8,593 nucleotides of DNA, taken from positions 2,495 through 11,087 of the forward strand of contig DPVW01000423.1 of assembly GCA_003529325.1 (NCBI GenBank). Reading direction: 5' to 3'. The stretch is from Candidatus Latescibacterota bacterium. Lineage in GTDB: Bacteria > Latescibacterota > UBA2968 > UBA8231. The position numbers and the translations under genes are program-made. Under the pieces are notes generated by a model, which was not told where the DNA came from, searched no databases, and saw only the letters and a list, made by a program, of their open reading frames with translations. This document shows, piece after piece, positions 1 through 6,586 of this stretch (within the stretch, counting starts at the first letter, position 1; each line of letters starts with the position of its first letter).

Positions 1-1245
1 GAGCAGATCGTCGGTGAATTTGCCGCCATGGACCGCAAGGGGTTGCCCCTGGCGGGTGATTATCTGAACACCGGTGTTGCGGGCCAGCCATTTCACGAGA
101 CGCCCAAACCTCGATGGGAAAGTCTGCACCCGGTCATGGGTATGCTGGAACTGTACTGGCTCACCGATGACGAGAACTGTCGCACCGCCTTCGAGCATAT
201 CTGGTGGAGTATCGTCGAGAACGATCGGCACAACAATGGCGGCTTCAGCTCGGGAGAGAAGGCGCAGGGCAATCCATATCACCCCGGTGCCATCGAGACG
301 TGCTGCACCGTTGCATGGATGGCGGCGAGTGTGGAAATGCTGCGCCTTACCGGCGATGCACGGGTCGCCGATGAACTCGAACTGTCGACATTAAATTCCG
401 GTCTCGGTCTGCACTCCCACTCCGGTCGCTGGGTTACCTACAACACACCCATGGATGGGGTGCGCAAGGCGAGTGCCCACGAGATCGTGTTTCAGGCCCG
501 CGAGGGGAGTTCGGAGCTGAACTGTTGCTCGGTGAATGGTCCCCGCGCGTTGGGCATGATCTCCGATTGGGCGCTCATGACTGGTGCCACACACAGCACG
601 CAGAAGGATGGACTCATCGTTAACTGGTATGGCCCGGGCAAGATGCAGGCGCAGGTCGCGGGGACAACGGTGACGCTCGTACAGGACACGGACTATCCCG
701 TCGAGCCTTCGGTGGTCTTGCGCGTGACGCCAAAGCGGGCAACTGAATTCGCCCTTTGCTTGCGCATCCCCGGTTGGTCCCAACGAACGCGGGTACGCGT
801 CAACGGCGAGACCGTACCCGGCGTCAAGGCTGGTGGTTATCTGCGTCTCGATCGTCGGTGGAAACGGGGCGACAAGGTGGAATTGCGCTTCGATTTTCGT
901 CTACACCACTGGGTCGGAGAGCGCGAGTGCAAGGGGCGGACTTCTCTCTATCGCGGACCGCTGCTGCTGACCTACGACCGTCGTTTCAACGACTGCGACC
1001 CCGATGACGTGCCGGTCCTCGAGGCAAAAAAACTGCGCCTCCATCGCGTCGAGTGGACGGGCCAGGCGCCGGCACCGGAACTGCTGCTGCGTTGCACTGA
1101 CACAAAGGGGCGACAGCTGACCTTGTGCGATTTTGCCAGCGCCGGAGAAGGCGGCTCGCCGTATCGCACGTGGTTGCGGCTACGCCACGTCGGTCGAGCC
1201 CGTCGATTTTCCCGCAACAATCCACTGAGGACGGTGCTATCATGA
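1..1245 (+). CDS. GH127/DUF1680 family glycoside hydrolase (beta-L-arabinofuranosidase-like), 5' end outside window
   Basis: C-terminal two thirds of a GH127 (DUF1680) glycosidase. The frame is open from base 1 and the first ATG (28) lies inside the fold, so the true start is upstream. About 414 codons are present; characterised members have roughly 600-660, so some 200-250 residues are missing. The family's zinc/cysteine active site is visible. A Gly-Glu (Glu codon 256-258) matches the acid/base residue, the ETCC stretch (Glu 295-297, Cys 301-303) matches two metal ligands, and the NCCS stretch (Cys 523-525 and 526-528) matches the cysteine nucleophile and the neighbouring ligand. Their spacing is close to that I recall for Bifidobacterium HypBA1. 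The region after about base 650 is beta-rich, as in the C-terminal sandwich domains. Characterised members release L-arabinofuranose; the substrate here is unproven. The stop overlaps the next start (ATGA). Confidence 0.86.
   Translation, partial: EQIVGEFAAMDRKGLPLAGDYLNTGVAGQPFHETPKPRWESLHPVMGMLELYWLTDDENCRTAFEHIWWSIVENDRHNNGGFSSGEKAQGNPYHPGAIETCCTVAWMAASVEMLRLTGDARVADELELSTLNSGLGLHSHSGRWVTYNTPMDGVRKASAHEIVFQAREGSSELNCCSVNGPRALGMISDWALMTGATHSTQKDGLIVNWYGPGKMQAQVAGTTVTLVQDTDYPVEPSVVLRVTPKRATEFALCLRIPGWSQRTRVRVNGETVPGVKAGGYLRLDRRWKRGDKVELRFDFRLHHWVGERECKGRTSLYRGPLLLTYDRRFNDCDPDDVPVLEAKKLRLHRVEWTGQAPAPELLLRCTDTKGRQLTLCDFASAGEGGSPYRTWLRLRHVGRARRFSRNNPLRTVLS
1227..1231 (+). promoter_or_regulatory. 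Ribosome binding site of the creatininase-family gene
   Basis: GAGGA lies 10 bases before the ATG at 1242, inside the last codons of the GH127 gene. It supports that start over the in-frame upstream ATG at 1125, which would add about 39 residues unlike the family. Confidence 0.6.
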
Positions 1246-2045
1246 CAGACGAGCCCAAGGTATTCCTACCGGAGATGACCTTCGCCGAGGTGGAGGACAT
1301 TCTCGATCAAGTGGAATTGGCGATTCTGCCTACGGGTAGTACCGAAGGACACGGCCCGCACTTGCCACTGAAGGTGGATGCCGCTACCTCCACGTATGTT
1401 TCGGTGGAGGCAGCCCGGCGGCTGTATCCACGAGCACTCGTGGCGCCCTGTCTGGCGGTGGGCCATTCGCCACAACATCTGGAATTTTCCGGCAGCATGA
1501 CGCTGCGCGTGGAGACGCAGATCAATGTGCTCACCGACTACTGCCGGTCGTTGCGCAAATACGGCATCCGGCGATTCGCCATCGTCAATGGTCATGGCAA
1601 CAACATGGCCGTCAACGCCCAGGCGGCGCGGCGTATCACCGAAGAACTCGGGGACGTGAAGGTCGCATCATTCGCCTATTGGGAGGCGATTGATCGAGAG
1701 GCGATCGGCAAGATCAACCAAGGACGCCACTATCCTGGACACGCCGACGAATTCGAGACATCGATGAGTCTGCACATCTGCCCACAAGACACACGAATGG
1801 ATCGAATGCACGAGATCGAGGACAAGTATGGACTACACGGTCCAGGACCGGATGTGCCGCCAGGACATCAATTTCTGGCGACGACGACCTATGAGCAGAC
1901 CGGGCTGCGCCAGCGCCTGCTCTGTGATGTGGCGACAGATGACTACCATCTGGCGAGTGCAGAAAAGGGGGCTCAGTTTGCGGAGCTGTCGGTCGCCGGC
2001 ACGGCGGCGTATCTGGCGGACTTCATCGACAACGTGGCGGTCTGA
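1242..2045 (+). CDS. Creatininase family protein (metal-dependent amidohydrolase)
   Basis: A 267-residue protein, near the usual 240-260 of the creatininase family, which includes creatinine amidohydrolase, a formamide deformylase and MftE. These are cytoplasmic binuclear-metal hydrolases, mostly acting on cyclic or linear amides. The N-terminal metal motif is intact: Glu35, His37 and Asp46 in TEGHGPHLPLKVD, the same spacing as Glu34/His36/Asp45 of Pseudomonas creatininase. It is followed by NGHGNN (His118) and GHADEFETS (His167, Glu170, Glu172), the family's other two signatures. The ATG at 1242 overlaps the upstream stop by 4 bases, and the stop overlaps the next ATG (TGATG), which suggests translational coupling. 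Neighbouring sugar enzymes make creatinine an unlikely substrate; a sugar-derived amide, lactam or lactone is a guess. Family assignment is firm, function is open. Confidence 0.88.
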   Translation: MTDEPKVFLPEMTFAEVEDILDQVELAILPTGSTEGHGPHLPLKVDAATSTYVSVEAARRLYPRALVAPCLAVGHSPQHLEFSGSMTLRVETQINVLTDYCRSLRKYGIRRFAIVNGHGNNMAVNAQAARRITEELGDVKVASFAYWEAIDREAIGKINQGRHYPGHADEFETSMSLHICPQDTRMDRMHEIEDKYGLHGPGPDVPPGHQFLATTTYEQTGLRQRLLCDVATDDYHLASAEKGAQFAELSVAGTAAYLADFIDNVAV

Positions 2046-3046
2046 TGGCATTAAATACGCGGAATTACCCGCCAGAACACGGTGTGCGCGTACCCGCCGC
2101 GGTGCACGAGGCCTTTGTTGTCGGGGTGCTTGGCGCCGTGGGTCTCGCGCCTGACAGTGCCGCACTGGTGGCGGGCATTCTCGTGGCCTGTGACCAGCGT
2201 TGTGTCTTCAGCCACGGCAGCAAGAGGATGGCGTCAGAGTATCTCAAAAAGCTGCAGAGTGGCCGCATCAACCCCCATCCTGTGGTGTCGGTGGAACGGC
2301 AGGACGGCGCTACGGCCGTCATCGATGGGGATGGTGGTCTCGGTTTTTTTGCCTGCCATCGAGGGATGTCGATCGGCATCGACTGTGCCCGGAAATTCGG
2401 TGTCGGCGCCGTGACGACGTACAACCACCATCATTTCGGCGCCGCGGGGAATTGGACCCGTATGGCCCTGGCAGAAGGTTTCGTTGGACTCGCCGTGTCG
2501 ACCCACCGTTTTCGCGCCAACCCTGACAATACCGTCAATCGAGCTGTCGGCAGCTCACCACTCAGTATCGCCATCCCCGCAGGGGAACAGCCACCCTTTG
2601 TGCTCGACATGGGTGGTTCCTTCATGGCGGGTGGAACAGATCTGCTGGAGCAATTTCCCAATGCCTTCTTCAAGGCCCTCGGGGTGGGCTCTATCAGTGT
2701 CATCCTCGGTGGCGTGCTGGCTGGTATCTGGCGTGCCGAACCTCAGGCCTCAAATTGGGACGCCAATCAGGGTTCCTTTCTCAGTGTCTGGGACGTGTCC
2801 CGGTTCATGGATCCGGAGGATTTCGCCGCCGAGATGGATCGACACATGGGAGACGTCCGCGCCATGAAACCCTTTCCGGGGATGGAGCGGGCAGAGTTGC
2901 CCGGGGGCATGGAGTATGCCTGGGAGCAAGAGAATGCCGAACAAGGCATCCCGATTTCGGACGAGCACAGAGATGCGCTTGAGCAGTGGGGGGAAAAGCT
3001 GGGCGTCGAATCCCCCTATCGTGAATACGAAGAGACCCGCTTCTGA
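2045..3046 (+). CDS. Malate/L-lactate (Ldh2) family NAD(P)-dependent dehydrogenase
   Basis: A 333-residue member of the Ldh2 family (PF02615), which reduces or oxidises 2-keto/2-hydroxy acids. Relatives include 2,3-diketo-L-gulonate reductase, ureidoglycolate dehydrogenase and sulfolactate dehydrogenase. Visible signatures are FSHGSKR with the catalytic His57, the DGDGGLGF turn (94-101), the nucleotide-site HHFGAAGNW (129-137), LDMGGS (187-192), and a C-terminal PGGMEY...GIPIS...LGV block near the end. The stretch between Asp188 and Lys210 is much shorter than usual: the canonical segment with P-x-G-W, PTxDP and PLGGxKG is reduced to about 20 residues, although the FFK lysine (210) still aligns with the KG lysine. 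The frame is intact, so this looks like a subfamily trait, not damage. The start overlaps the previous stop; the Shine-Dalgarno is weak, which fits coupling. A sugar-acid substrate is inferred from the neighbours. Confidence 0.85.
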   Translation: MALNTRNYPPEHGVRVPAAVHEAFVVGVLGAVGLAPDSAALVAGILVACDQRCVFSHGSKRMASEYLKKLQSGRINPHPVVSVERQDGATAVIDGDGGLGFFACHRGMSIGIDCARKFGVGAVTTYNHHHFGAAGNWTRMALAEGFVGLAVSTHRFRANPDNTVNRAVGSSPLSIAIPAGEQPPFVLDMGGSFMAGGTDLLEQFPNAFFKALGVGSISVILGGVLAGIWRAEPQASNWDANQGSFLSVWDVSRFMDPEDFAAEMDRHMGDVRAMKPFPGMERAELPGGMEYAWEQENAEQGIPISDEHRDALEQWGEKLGVESPYREYEETRF

Positions 3047-3059
3047 CGGCTTCGTCAGA
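3042..3059. terminator. Possible bidirectional hairpin between convergent genes
   Basis: A perfect inverted repeat: TCTGACG (3042-3048), loop GCTT, CGTCAGA (3053-3059). The plus-strand stop (TGA 3044-3046) sits in the left arm and the minus-strand stop (TGA, 3057-3055) in the right arm. It fills the whole 8-bp gap between the converging genes. There is no U-tract on either side, so intrinsic termination would be weak; transcript 3'-end protection or chance are alternatives. Confidence 0.4.
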
Positions 3060-4149
3060 TCAGACCGGTGGGGCCACGATACTGAAAGTCGTCATCTACT
3101 CCCACGGGTAGGCCATCCTCAAACCGGAAACGGTCCCCTGTTTCGATGGAACGATACAGGGCCAGACCGAGGCCGATGTTGCGCATGCCATTGACGCCGC
3201 TGTTTTCCGGCTCGACGTCAGCAGTGATGGCTCCCAACAGGTCGGCCAGTTCTCGGTCGTAGGCTTCATCTCCGGCACCCAACTCGGGGCAAGTCTCGTG
3301 GCGCAGCCCATCACGCCCCGGTCCGCGCACGTCGATGGGACCTTGCCAATCGGTGAAATGCAGGGTGCCCTGGGTGCCCGATATCCAGGTCCCACCACCA
3401 GCGTAGCCGATGAGGCCGCCCATGCGCACCGTGGCGTGCCGTCGGTCGGAGAATTCCAGCGTCGCTTGCATGAGGATCGGCGAACGGCTGTCGCCATCGA
3501 TGATCTTGCCCGAAGCCACGCAGGTGGCGGCGGTGACTTCACCGAAAATCGCCCGGGTGAAGTCCAACTCGTGCACGACCCCTTCGAGGATATTGCCCCC
3601 GGCGTAGCGGGTGTCGTAACGCCAGGGACGGCGTTGGCGGCCCGTGTCCACCGCCTCTAGGGGGGTCCGGGCGGCGGCGCTCATGCGGTCGACTTCGGCG
3701 ACCCATGGAATGCCGATGACGCCGGCATCGATGAGTTGCCGTGTGCGCAGGAAAGCACCCCAGAAGCGCACGGTCTGACCCACGGCGAGCTTGACGCCCG
3801 CTTGGGAACAGGCGTCAATCATGCGCCGACAATCACCAAGGGTGAGAGCCATGGGTTTTTCCACGAGAATGTGTTTGCCCGCCTGTGCTGCGGCGACGAC
3901 GAGGTCGGCATGGGTGAAGGTAGGGGTGCAGATGACGATGGTGTCGATGCGCTGGTCGGCAAACAACGCCTGCGGACTGTCGGCGATGGTTGCGTCGGTG
4001 CCTTTGACTCTCGCGACGGCGACGTCGCGCTCCGTGTCGAAGGCAGACAACAGAGTGCAGTCACCCTGTCGCTGGGCGCGCCGTTCCATGGCACCCCGCC
4101 AGACACCGCCCATGCCACCACAACCGATGAGTCCCATGCCAAATCTCAT
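3055..4149 (-). CDS. Gfo/Idh/MocA family oxidoreductase (first of three)
   Basis: A 364-residue NAD(P)-dependent sugar or inositol dehydrogenase-type protein. The N-terminal Rossmann fold shows GCGGMG at residues 9-14, directly after a hydrophobic strand. The EKP motif with the conserved catalytic lysine is at 97-99 (ILVEKPM). The C-terminal alpha/beta domain carries GGNILEGVVHELD (184-196), with His193 and Asp196 kept; the residue four before the His is Glu189, where the family usually has Asp. It is the only minus-strand gene: convergent to the Ldh2 unit (8-bp gap) and divergent from the TIM-barrel unit (44 bp). The ATG at 4149 places the first strand at the very N-terminus. An in-frame GTG at 4155 is better spaced from the Shine-Dalgarno and would add two residues. 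Extension to an ATG at 4317 is unlikely, since it would cross the divergent gene's start. Substrate unknown. Confidence 0.9.
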   Translation of the reverse strand: MRFGMGLIGCGGMGGVWRGAMERRAQRQGDCTLLSAFDTERDVAVARVKGTDATIADSPQALFADQRIDTIVICTPTFTHADLVVAAAQAGKHILVEKPMALTLGDCRRMIDACSQAGVKLAVGQTVRFWGAFLRTRQLIDAGVIGIPWVAEVDRMSAAARTPLEAVDTGRQRRPWRYDTRYAGGNILEGVVHELDFTRAIFGEVTAATCVASGKIIDGDSRSPILMQATLEFSDRRHATVRMGGLIGYAGGGTWISGTQGTLHFTDWQGPIDVRGPGRDGLRHETCPELGAGDEAYDRELADLLGAITADVEPENSGVNGMRNIGLGLALYRSIETGDRFRFEDGLPVGVDDDFQYRGPTGLI

Positions 4150-4193
4150 GCCCACAATGACGCCTTCCTCCCCGTCTCCGTCAAAGGCCACGC
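4150..4193. promoter_or_regulatory. 44-bp divergent intergenic region
   Basis: The only gap between divergent genes in the window. It contains the minus-strand Shine-Dalgarno (4163-4173) and a weaker plus-strand AAAGG (4183-4187) 6 bases before the ATG at 4194. No convincing -35/-10 pair is visible. Any promoter for either direction must overlap the opposite gene's 5' end, so the two units may be controlled together. Confidence 0.35.
4163..4173 (-). promoter_or_regulatory. Ribosome binding site of the minus-strand oxidoreductase
   Basis: Read on the minus strand this is GGGGAGGAAGG. The last GG is 7 bases before the GTG at 4155 and 13 bases before the ATG at 4149, so it slightly favours the GTG. 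It rules out the long upstream extension of this gene. Confidence 0.55.
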
Positions 4194-5489
4194 ATGAGTG
4201 ACTGGCGCACAGGGGTCTACCTGACCACGGCGGAAGTCGAACAGGATCCGGAATATTCGCTCCGCTTGCGCGATGAGATCGGACTGACCACGGTGGTGTT
4301 GTCCTTTTCCGGGACACTCCCCGAAGAGGTCACCGAGCTGTCACCGTTCCCACAAGTTCCACCTACGGATGATCAACTCACAGATCTCGTGCTGCGGCAC
4401 ATGGATGGCGGGCCAGTGGACCCACGGGAGTTCGATCGGGCCGCCGCTTCGGTTGGTCCTGGCGTCGGCGCCACGGGGGACGACGACGGCTTTCGGCGCG
4501 CCGTTGACGGCTTGAAAGAGCAAGGTTTGGAGGTCTGGTTGTGCGGTAGCAGTTGGACGATCCGCCGCTTGATGTTCTGCCCCTCTCGAGCTTCGGTGAC
4601 AGCGTGGTTCGAGGCGGTCTACTCGCACTGGGCGGGGGCATACGGCGTCGACGGTCTCGACATAACGCATGCTCGCTTTCCCATGGGTAGCTTCCCCCTG
4701 GGCCTGTTCGGTTGCACCTGTGACCATTGCGCCGTCGCCGCCTCTCGGCTGGGTTACGACATGGAGGAGATGATTGCTGCGCTGCGCCAATCTCGAGCGC
4801 GACTGCGTCAACTGGATGGCAAACGATTGGGTGAAGTCGTGCGCATGGGCGTCGGTTTCTTCGATATCATCCAGGCACTGGACGTACAACCCGGTCTGAT
4901 CGGCTGGCTGCGATTCCGCGCCGAGCTGTTGATCGGCGCCTTGACCCGCTTCCGCAGTGCCGCCAAGGCGGCCAATCCCGAGATCTTCTTCGGTGGCGAT
5001 ACCTTTCCCGCATCCATGTCACTTACCGTCGGTCACGATCTCATGCGTTGGGGTGAATTCGCTGACTTCGCCAGTCCACTCGTGTCACACATCTCCGCCT
5101 TCACCTGCAATACGCTGACAGAGTGGGCCCGCTTCCTGCAGTCCGAGATCGGTGACAGCCTGTCCACGGCGGATGCGCTGGCGACGATCTATCGCTTCAC
5201 GGGGTATGACGGTATCGGTCTGCCAGAGTCCTACGACGGATTCGGCGACGCCGACGAACTGGCGCAACGGGTTCCCGTGGCTGACCTCGTGCTGCGTGAC
5301 CTGGCGAAAACGAAGCTGTATCTGCCGCGAGATCTGCCCTCGTATCCGATTCTCCATGGTACGGGCTGGCCCCGTCCCGTCATCGATCGCATCGTTACCG
5401 AGGCGCGCCGACTTGGACACGATGGCATCATCTGGCAGGGGACGGACGAACTTATGAATTCTACACCTACATATGTAAGGGGAACCTGA
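4194..5489 (+). CDS. Uncharacterised TIM-barrel-like protein, putative glycoside hydrolase
   Basis: A 431-residue protein that I cannot assign to a named family. No signal peptide or membrane segment is visible, so it is probably cytoplasmic. The pattern of strand and helix suggests a (beta/alpha)8 barrel: an early TGVYL strand, EVWLCGSSW around residue 113, GVDGLDITHARFP around 152-163, FFGGDTFP around 263, and a closing GHDGIIWQGTDE. The GLDITHARFP strand resembles the D-H-x-R-Y-P strand of glycoside-hydrolase-like barrels. Just after it comes Cys174-Thr-Cys176-Asp-His-Cys179, of a C-x-C-x-x-C type that I recall in uncharacterised barrel hydrolases, possibly a metal or structural site. Candidate acids include Asp156 and the Glu of GIGLPESYDGFGD. 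The ATG at 4194 has AAAGG 6 bases upstream. It heads the second plus-strand unit, and its last codons carry the next gene's Shine-Dalgarno. A glycosidase, lyase or isomerase role is inference. Confidence 0.75.
   Translation: MSDWRTGVYLTTAEVEQDPEYSLRLRDEIGLTTVVLSFSGTLPEEVTELSPFPQVPPTDDQLTDLVLRHMDGGPVDPREFDRAAASVGPGVGATGDDDGFRRAVDGLKEQGLEVWLCGSSWTIRRLMFCPSRASVTAWFEAVYSHWAGAYGVDGLDITHARFPMGSFPLGLFGCTCDHCAVAASRLGYDMEEMIAALRQSRARLRQLDGKRLGEVVRMGVGFFDIIQALDVQPGLIGWLRFRAELLIGALTRFRSAAKAANPEIFFGGDTFPASMSLTVGHDLMRWGEFADFASPLVSHISAFTCNTLTEWARFLQSEIGDSLSTADALATIYRFTGYDGIGLPESYDGFGDADELAQRVPVADLVLRDLAKTKLYLPRDLPSYPILHGTGWPRPVIDRIVTEARRLGHDGIIWQGTDELMNSTPTYVRGT
5477..5482 (+). promoter_or_regulatory. Strong ribosome binding site of the second oxidoreductase
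   Basis: AAGGGG lies within the last codons of the TIM-barrel-like gene, 9 bases before the ATG at 5492. It fixes that start and suggests more independent initiation here than at the overlapping junctions. Confidence 0.65.
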
Positions 5490-5491
5490 TC

Positions 5492-6586
5492 ATGGCAGCA
5501 AAGTACCGTGTTGGAGTGATTGCCTCAGGGCGTATTGCCCGTGAACATGGCCGTGGCTGGACGGAGTGCGAACATACCGAAATCGTCGCCTGTGCCGATG
5601 CCCATCCGGAGGCGCTGGCCAGTTATGCGGCAGACTTCAATGTGAAGTCGACCTATCTGGATCTGCGTGAGATGCTGGACAAGGAAAAGCTGGATATCAT
5701 CTCCGTCTGCTCCTGGGATCCCCAGCACGCCGAAATGACCGTCGCCGCGGCGGCGGCGAAGCCGAAGGTGGTGCTCACCGAGAAACCGATGGCCTGTTCG
5801 CTGGCCGAGGGCGAAGCCATGCTCGTCGCCTGCAAGCGCAACGAGGTAAAACTCGCCATCGGTCACCAGCGTCGGTTCTACTCCGCCTGGACGGAAGCCC
5901 GGCGGTTGATCGCCGACGGCGCCATCGGCGCCCCGGTGCGCCTGTGGACGGGGGTGCGTGCCGGCATGATGAATACCGGTACCCATGGGATCGACTGTCA
6001 GGGCTACATCATGGGGGATATGCCGGCGGAGTGGGTGATGGGAGCGGTGGAACGCAAGACCGACCACCACATCTTTGGCCATCGTGTCGAAGATCGTTGC
6101 TGTGGTCTGATCGGCTATCAGAATGGCGCCACGGGGGTCATAGAGAACGAACTTTCGGGCAAATATATGGTCGGTTGTGAAGTCTATGGGGAAGAGGGTA
6201 TGATGGCTGTCAACGACAACAGTCTGAAATACATGAACAAAGAAACCGGTGGCTGGTACGTATTTGATCCACCCGACAAAAATCAACGGGGTTATGGTGA
6301 TGCTTTCATCAACCAGGCTTATGGCATCGTCGACTGGATCGAGGACAAGGTCGAAGACTACCGGGGTTCAGGGGAGAAGGGGAAAATGGCGCTGGAGATC
6401 ATGATGGCGGTGTACGAGTCGGCGCGGGTCCATGCCCGTGTCCCTCTGCCGTTGCAGACGCGGGCCAATCCACTCGATGTGGCTGTGGAGGAAGGCAGGA
6501 TCCCGGTGGAAAATCCGGGTTGGTGGGACGAGCGCTCCTTCCTGGTGCGTGGCGAGAGCATGAGTTGGATGTCGGCCAGGCAATAA
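5492..6586 (+). CDS. Gfo/Idh/MocA family oxidoreductase (second), with atypical dinucleotide motif
   Basis: A 364-residue member of the Gfo/Idh/MocA family. The N-terminal strand leads into ASGRIA (residues 11-16) in place of the usual GxGxxG/A, so the first glycine is alanine. The TEKPM motif (Glu97, Lys98, Pro99) is intact, followed by GHQRRF (124-129), usual at the domain junction. The C-terminal domain has NTGTHGID (161-168) with His165 and Asp168 kept, but Asn161 where Asp is usual, and the glycine-rich lead-in is replaced by GMM. A run of five alanines (85-89) precedes the EKP strand. The gene starts 2 bp after the TIM-barrel-like gene and its TAA overlaps the next ATG (TAATG). The retained lysine and histidine suggest an active enzyme; the altered glycine loop may change cofactor preference or binding. 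Substrate unknown; a glycoside or free sugar is likely from context. Confidence 0.9.
   Translation: MAAKYRVGVIASGRIAREHGRGWTECEHTEIVACADAHPEALASYAADFNVKSTYLDLREMLDKEKLDIISVCSWDPQHAEMTVAAAAAKPKVVLTEKPMACSLAEGEAMLVACKRNEVKLAIGHQRRFYSAWTEARRLIADGAIGAPVRLWTGVRAGMMNTGTHGIDCQGYIMGDMPAEWVMGAVERKTDHHIFGHRVEDRCCGLIGYQNGATGVIENELSGKYMVGCEVYGEEGMMAVNDNSLKYMNKETGGWYVFDPPDKNQRGYGDAFINQAYGIVDWIEDKVEDYRGSGEKGKMALEIMMAVYESARVHARVPLPLQTRANPLDVAVEEGRIPVENPGWWDERSFLVRGESMSWMSARQ

Noticed and set aside
391..783. 130-residue minus-strand open frame
   Set aside because: Opposite the GH127 catalytic region containing the NCCS motif; no family resemblance.
4158..4183. TGACG/CGTCA inverted repeat spaced by 16 bases in the divergent gap, as a possible operator
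   Set aside because: Half-sites of only 5 bp occur easily by chance and no regulator gene is present to support it.
3298..4201. Several plus-strand open frames of 65-153 residues
   Set aside because: All lie opposite the minus-strand oxidoreductase, which has intact GCGGMG, EKP and catalytic-His motifs.
4150..4317. N-terminal extension of the minus-strand oxidoreductase to an ATG at 4317
   Set aside because: The added 56 residues precede a Rossmann strand that normally starts the protein, have unrelated composition and would overlap the divergent gene's start.
5735..5760. GCC/GCG-rich run encoding five alanines, considered as a repeat
   Set aside because: A short alanine run in the helix before the EKP strand; ordinary in GC-rich Gfo/Idh/MocA genes.
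5525..6286. 253-residue open frame on the minus strand
   Set aside because: Lies fully opposite the second Gfo/Idh/MocA gene, whose family motifs are clear; the translation is low-complexity and shows no recognisable family motif. Long antisense frames are expected at this GC content.
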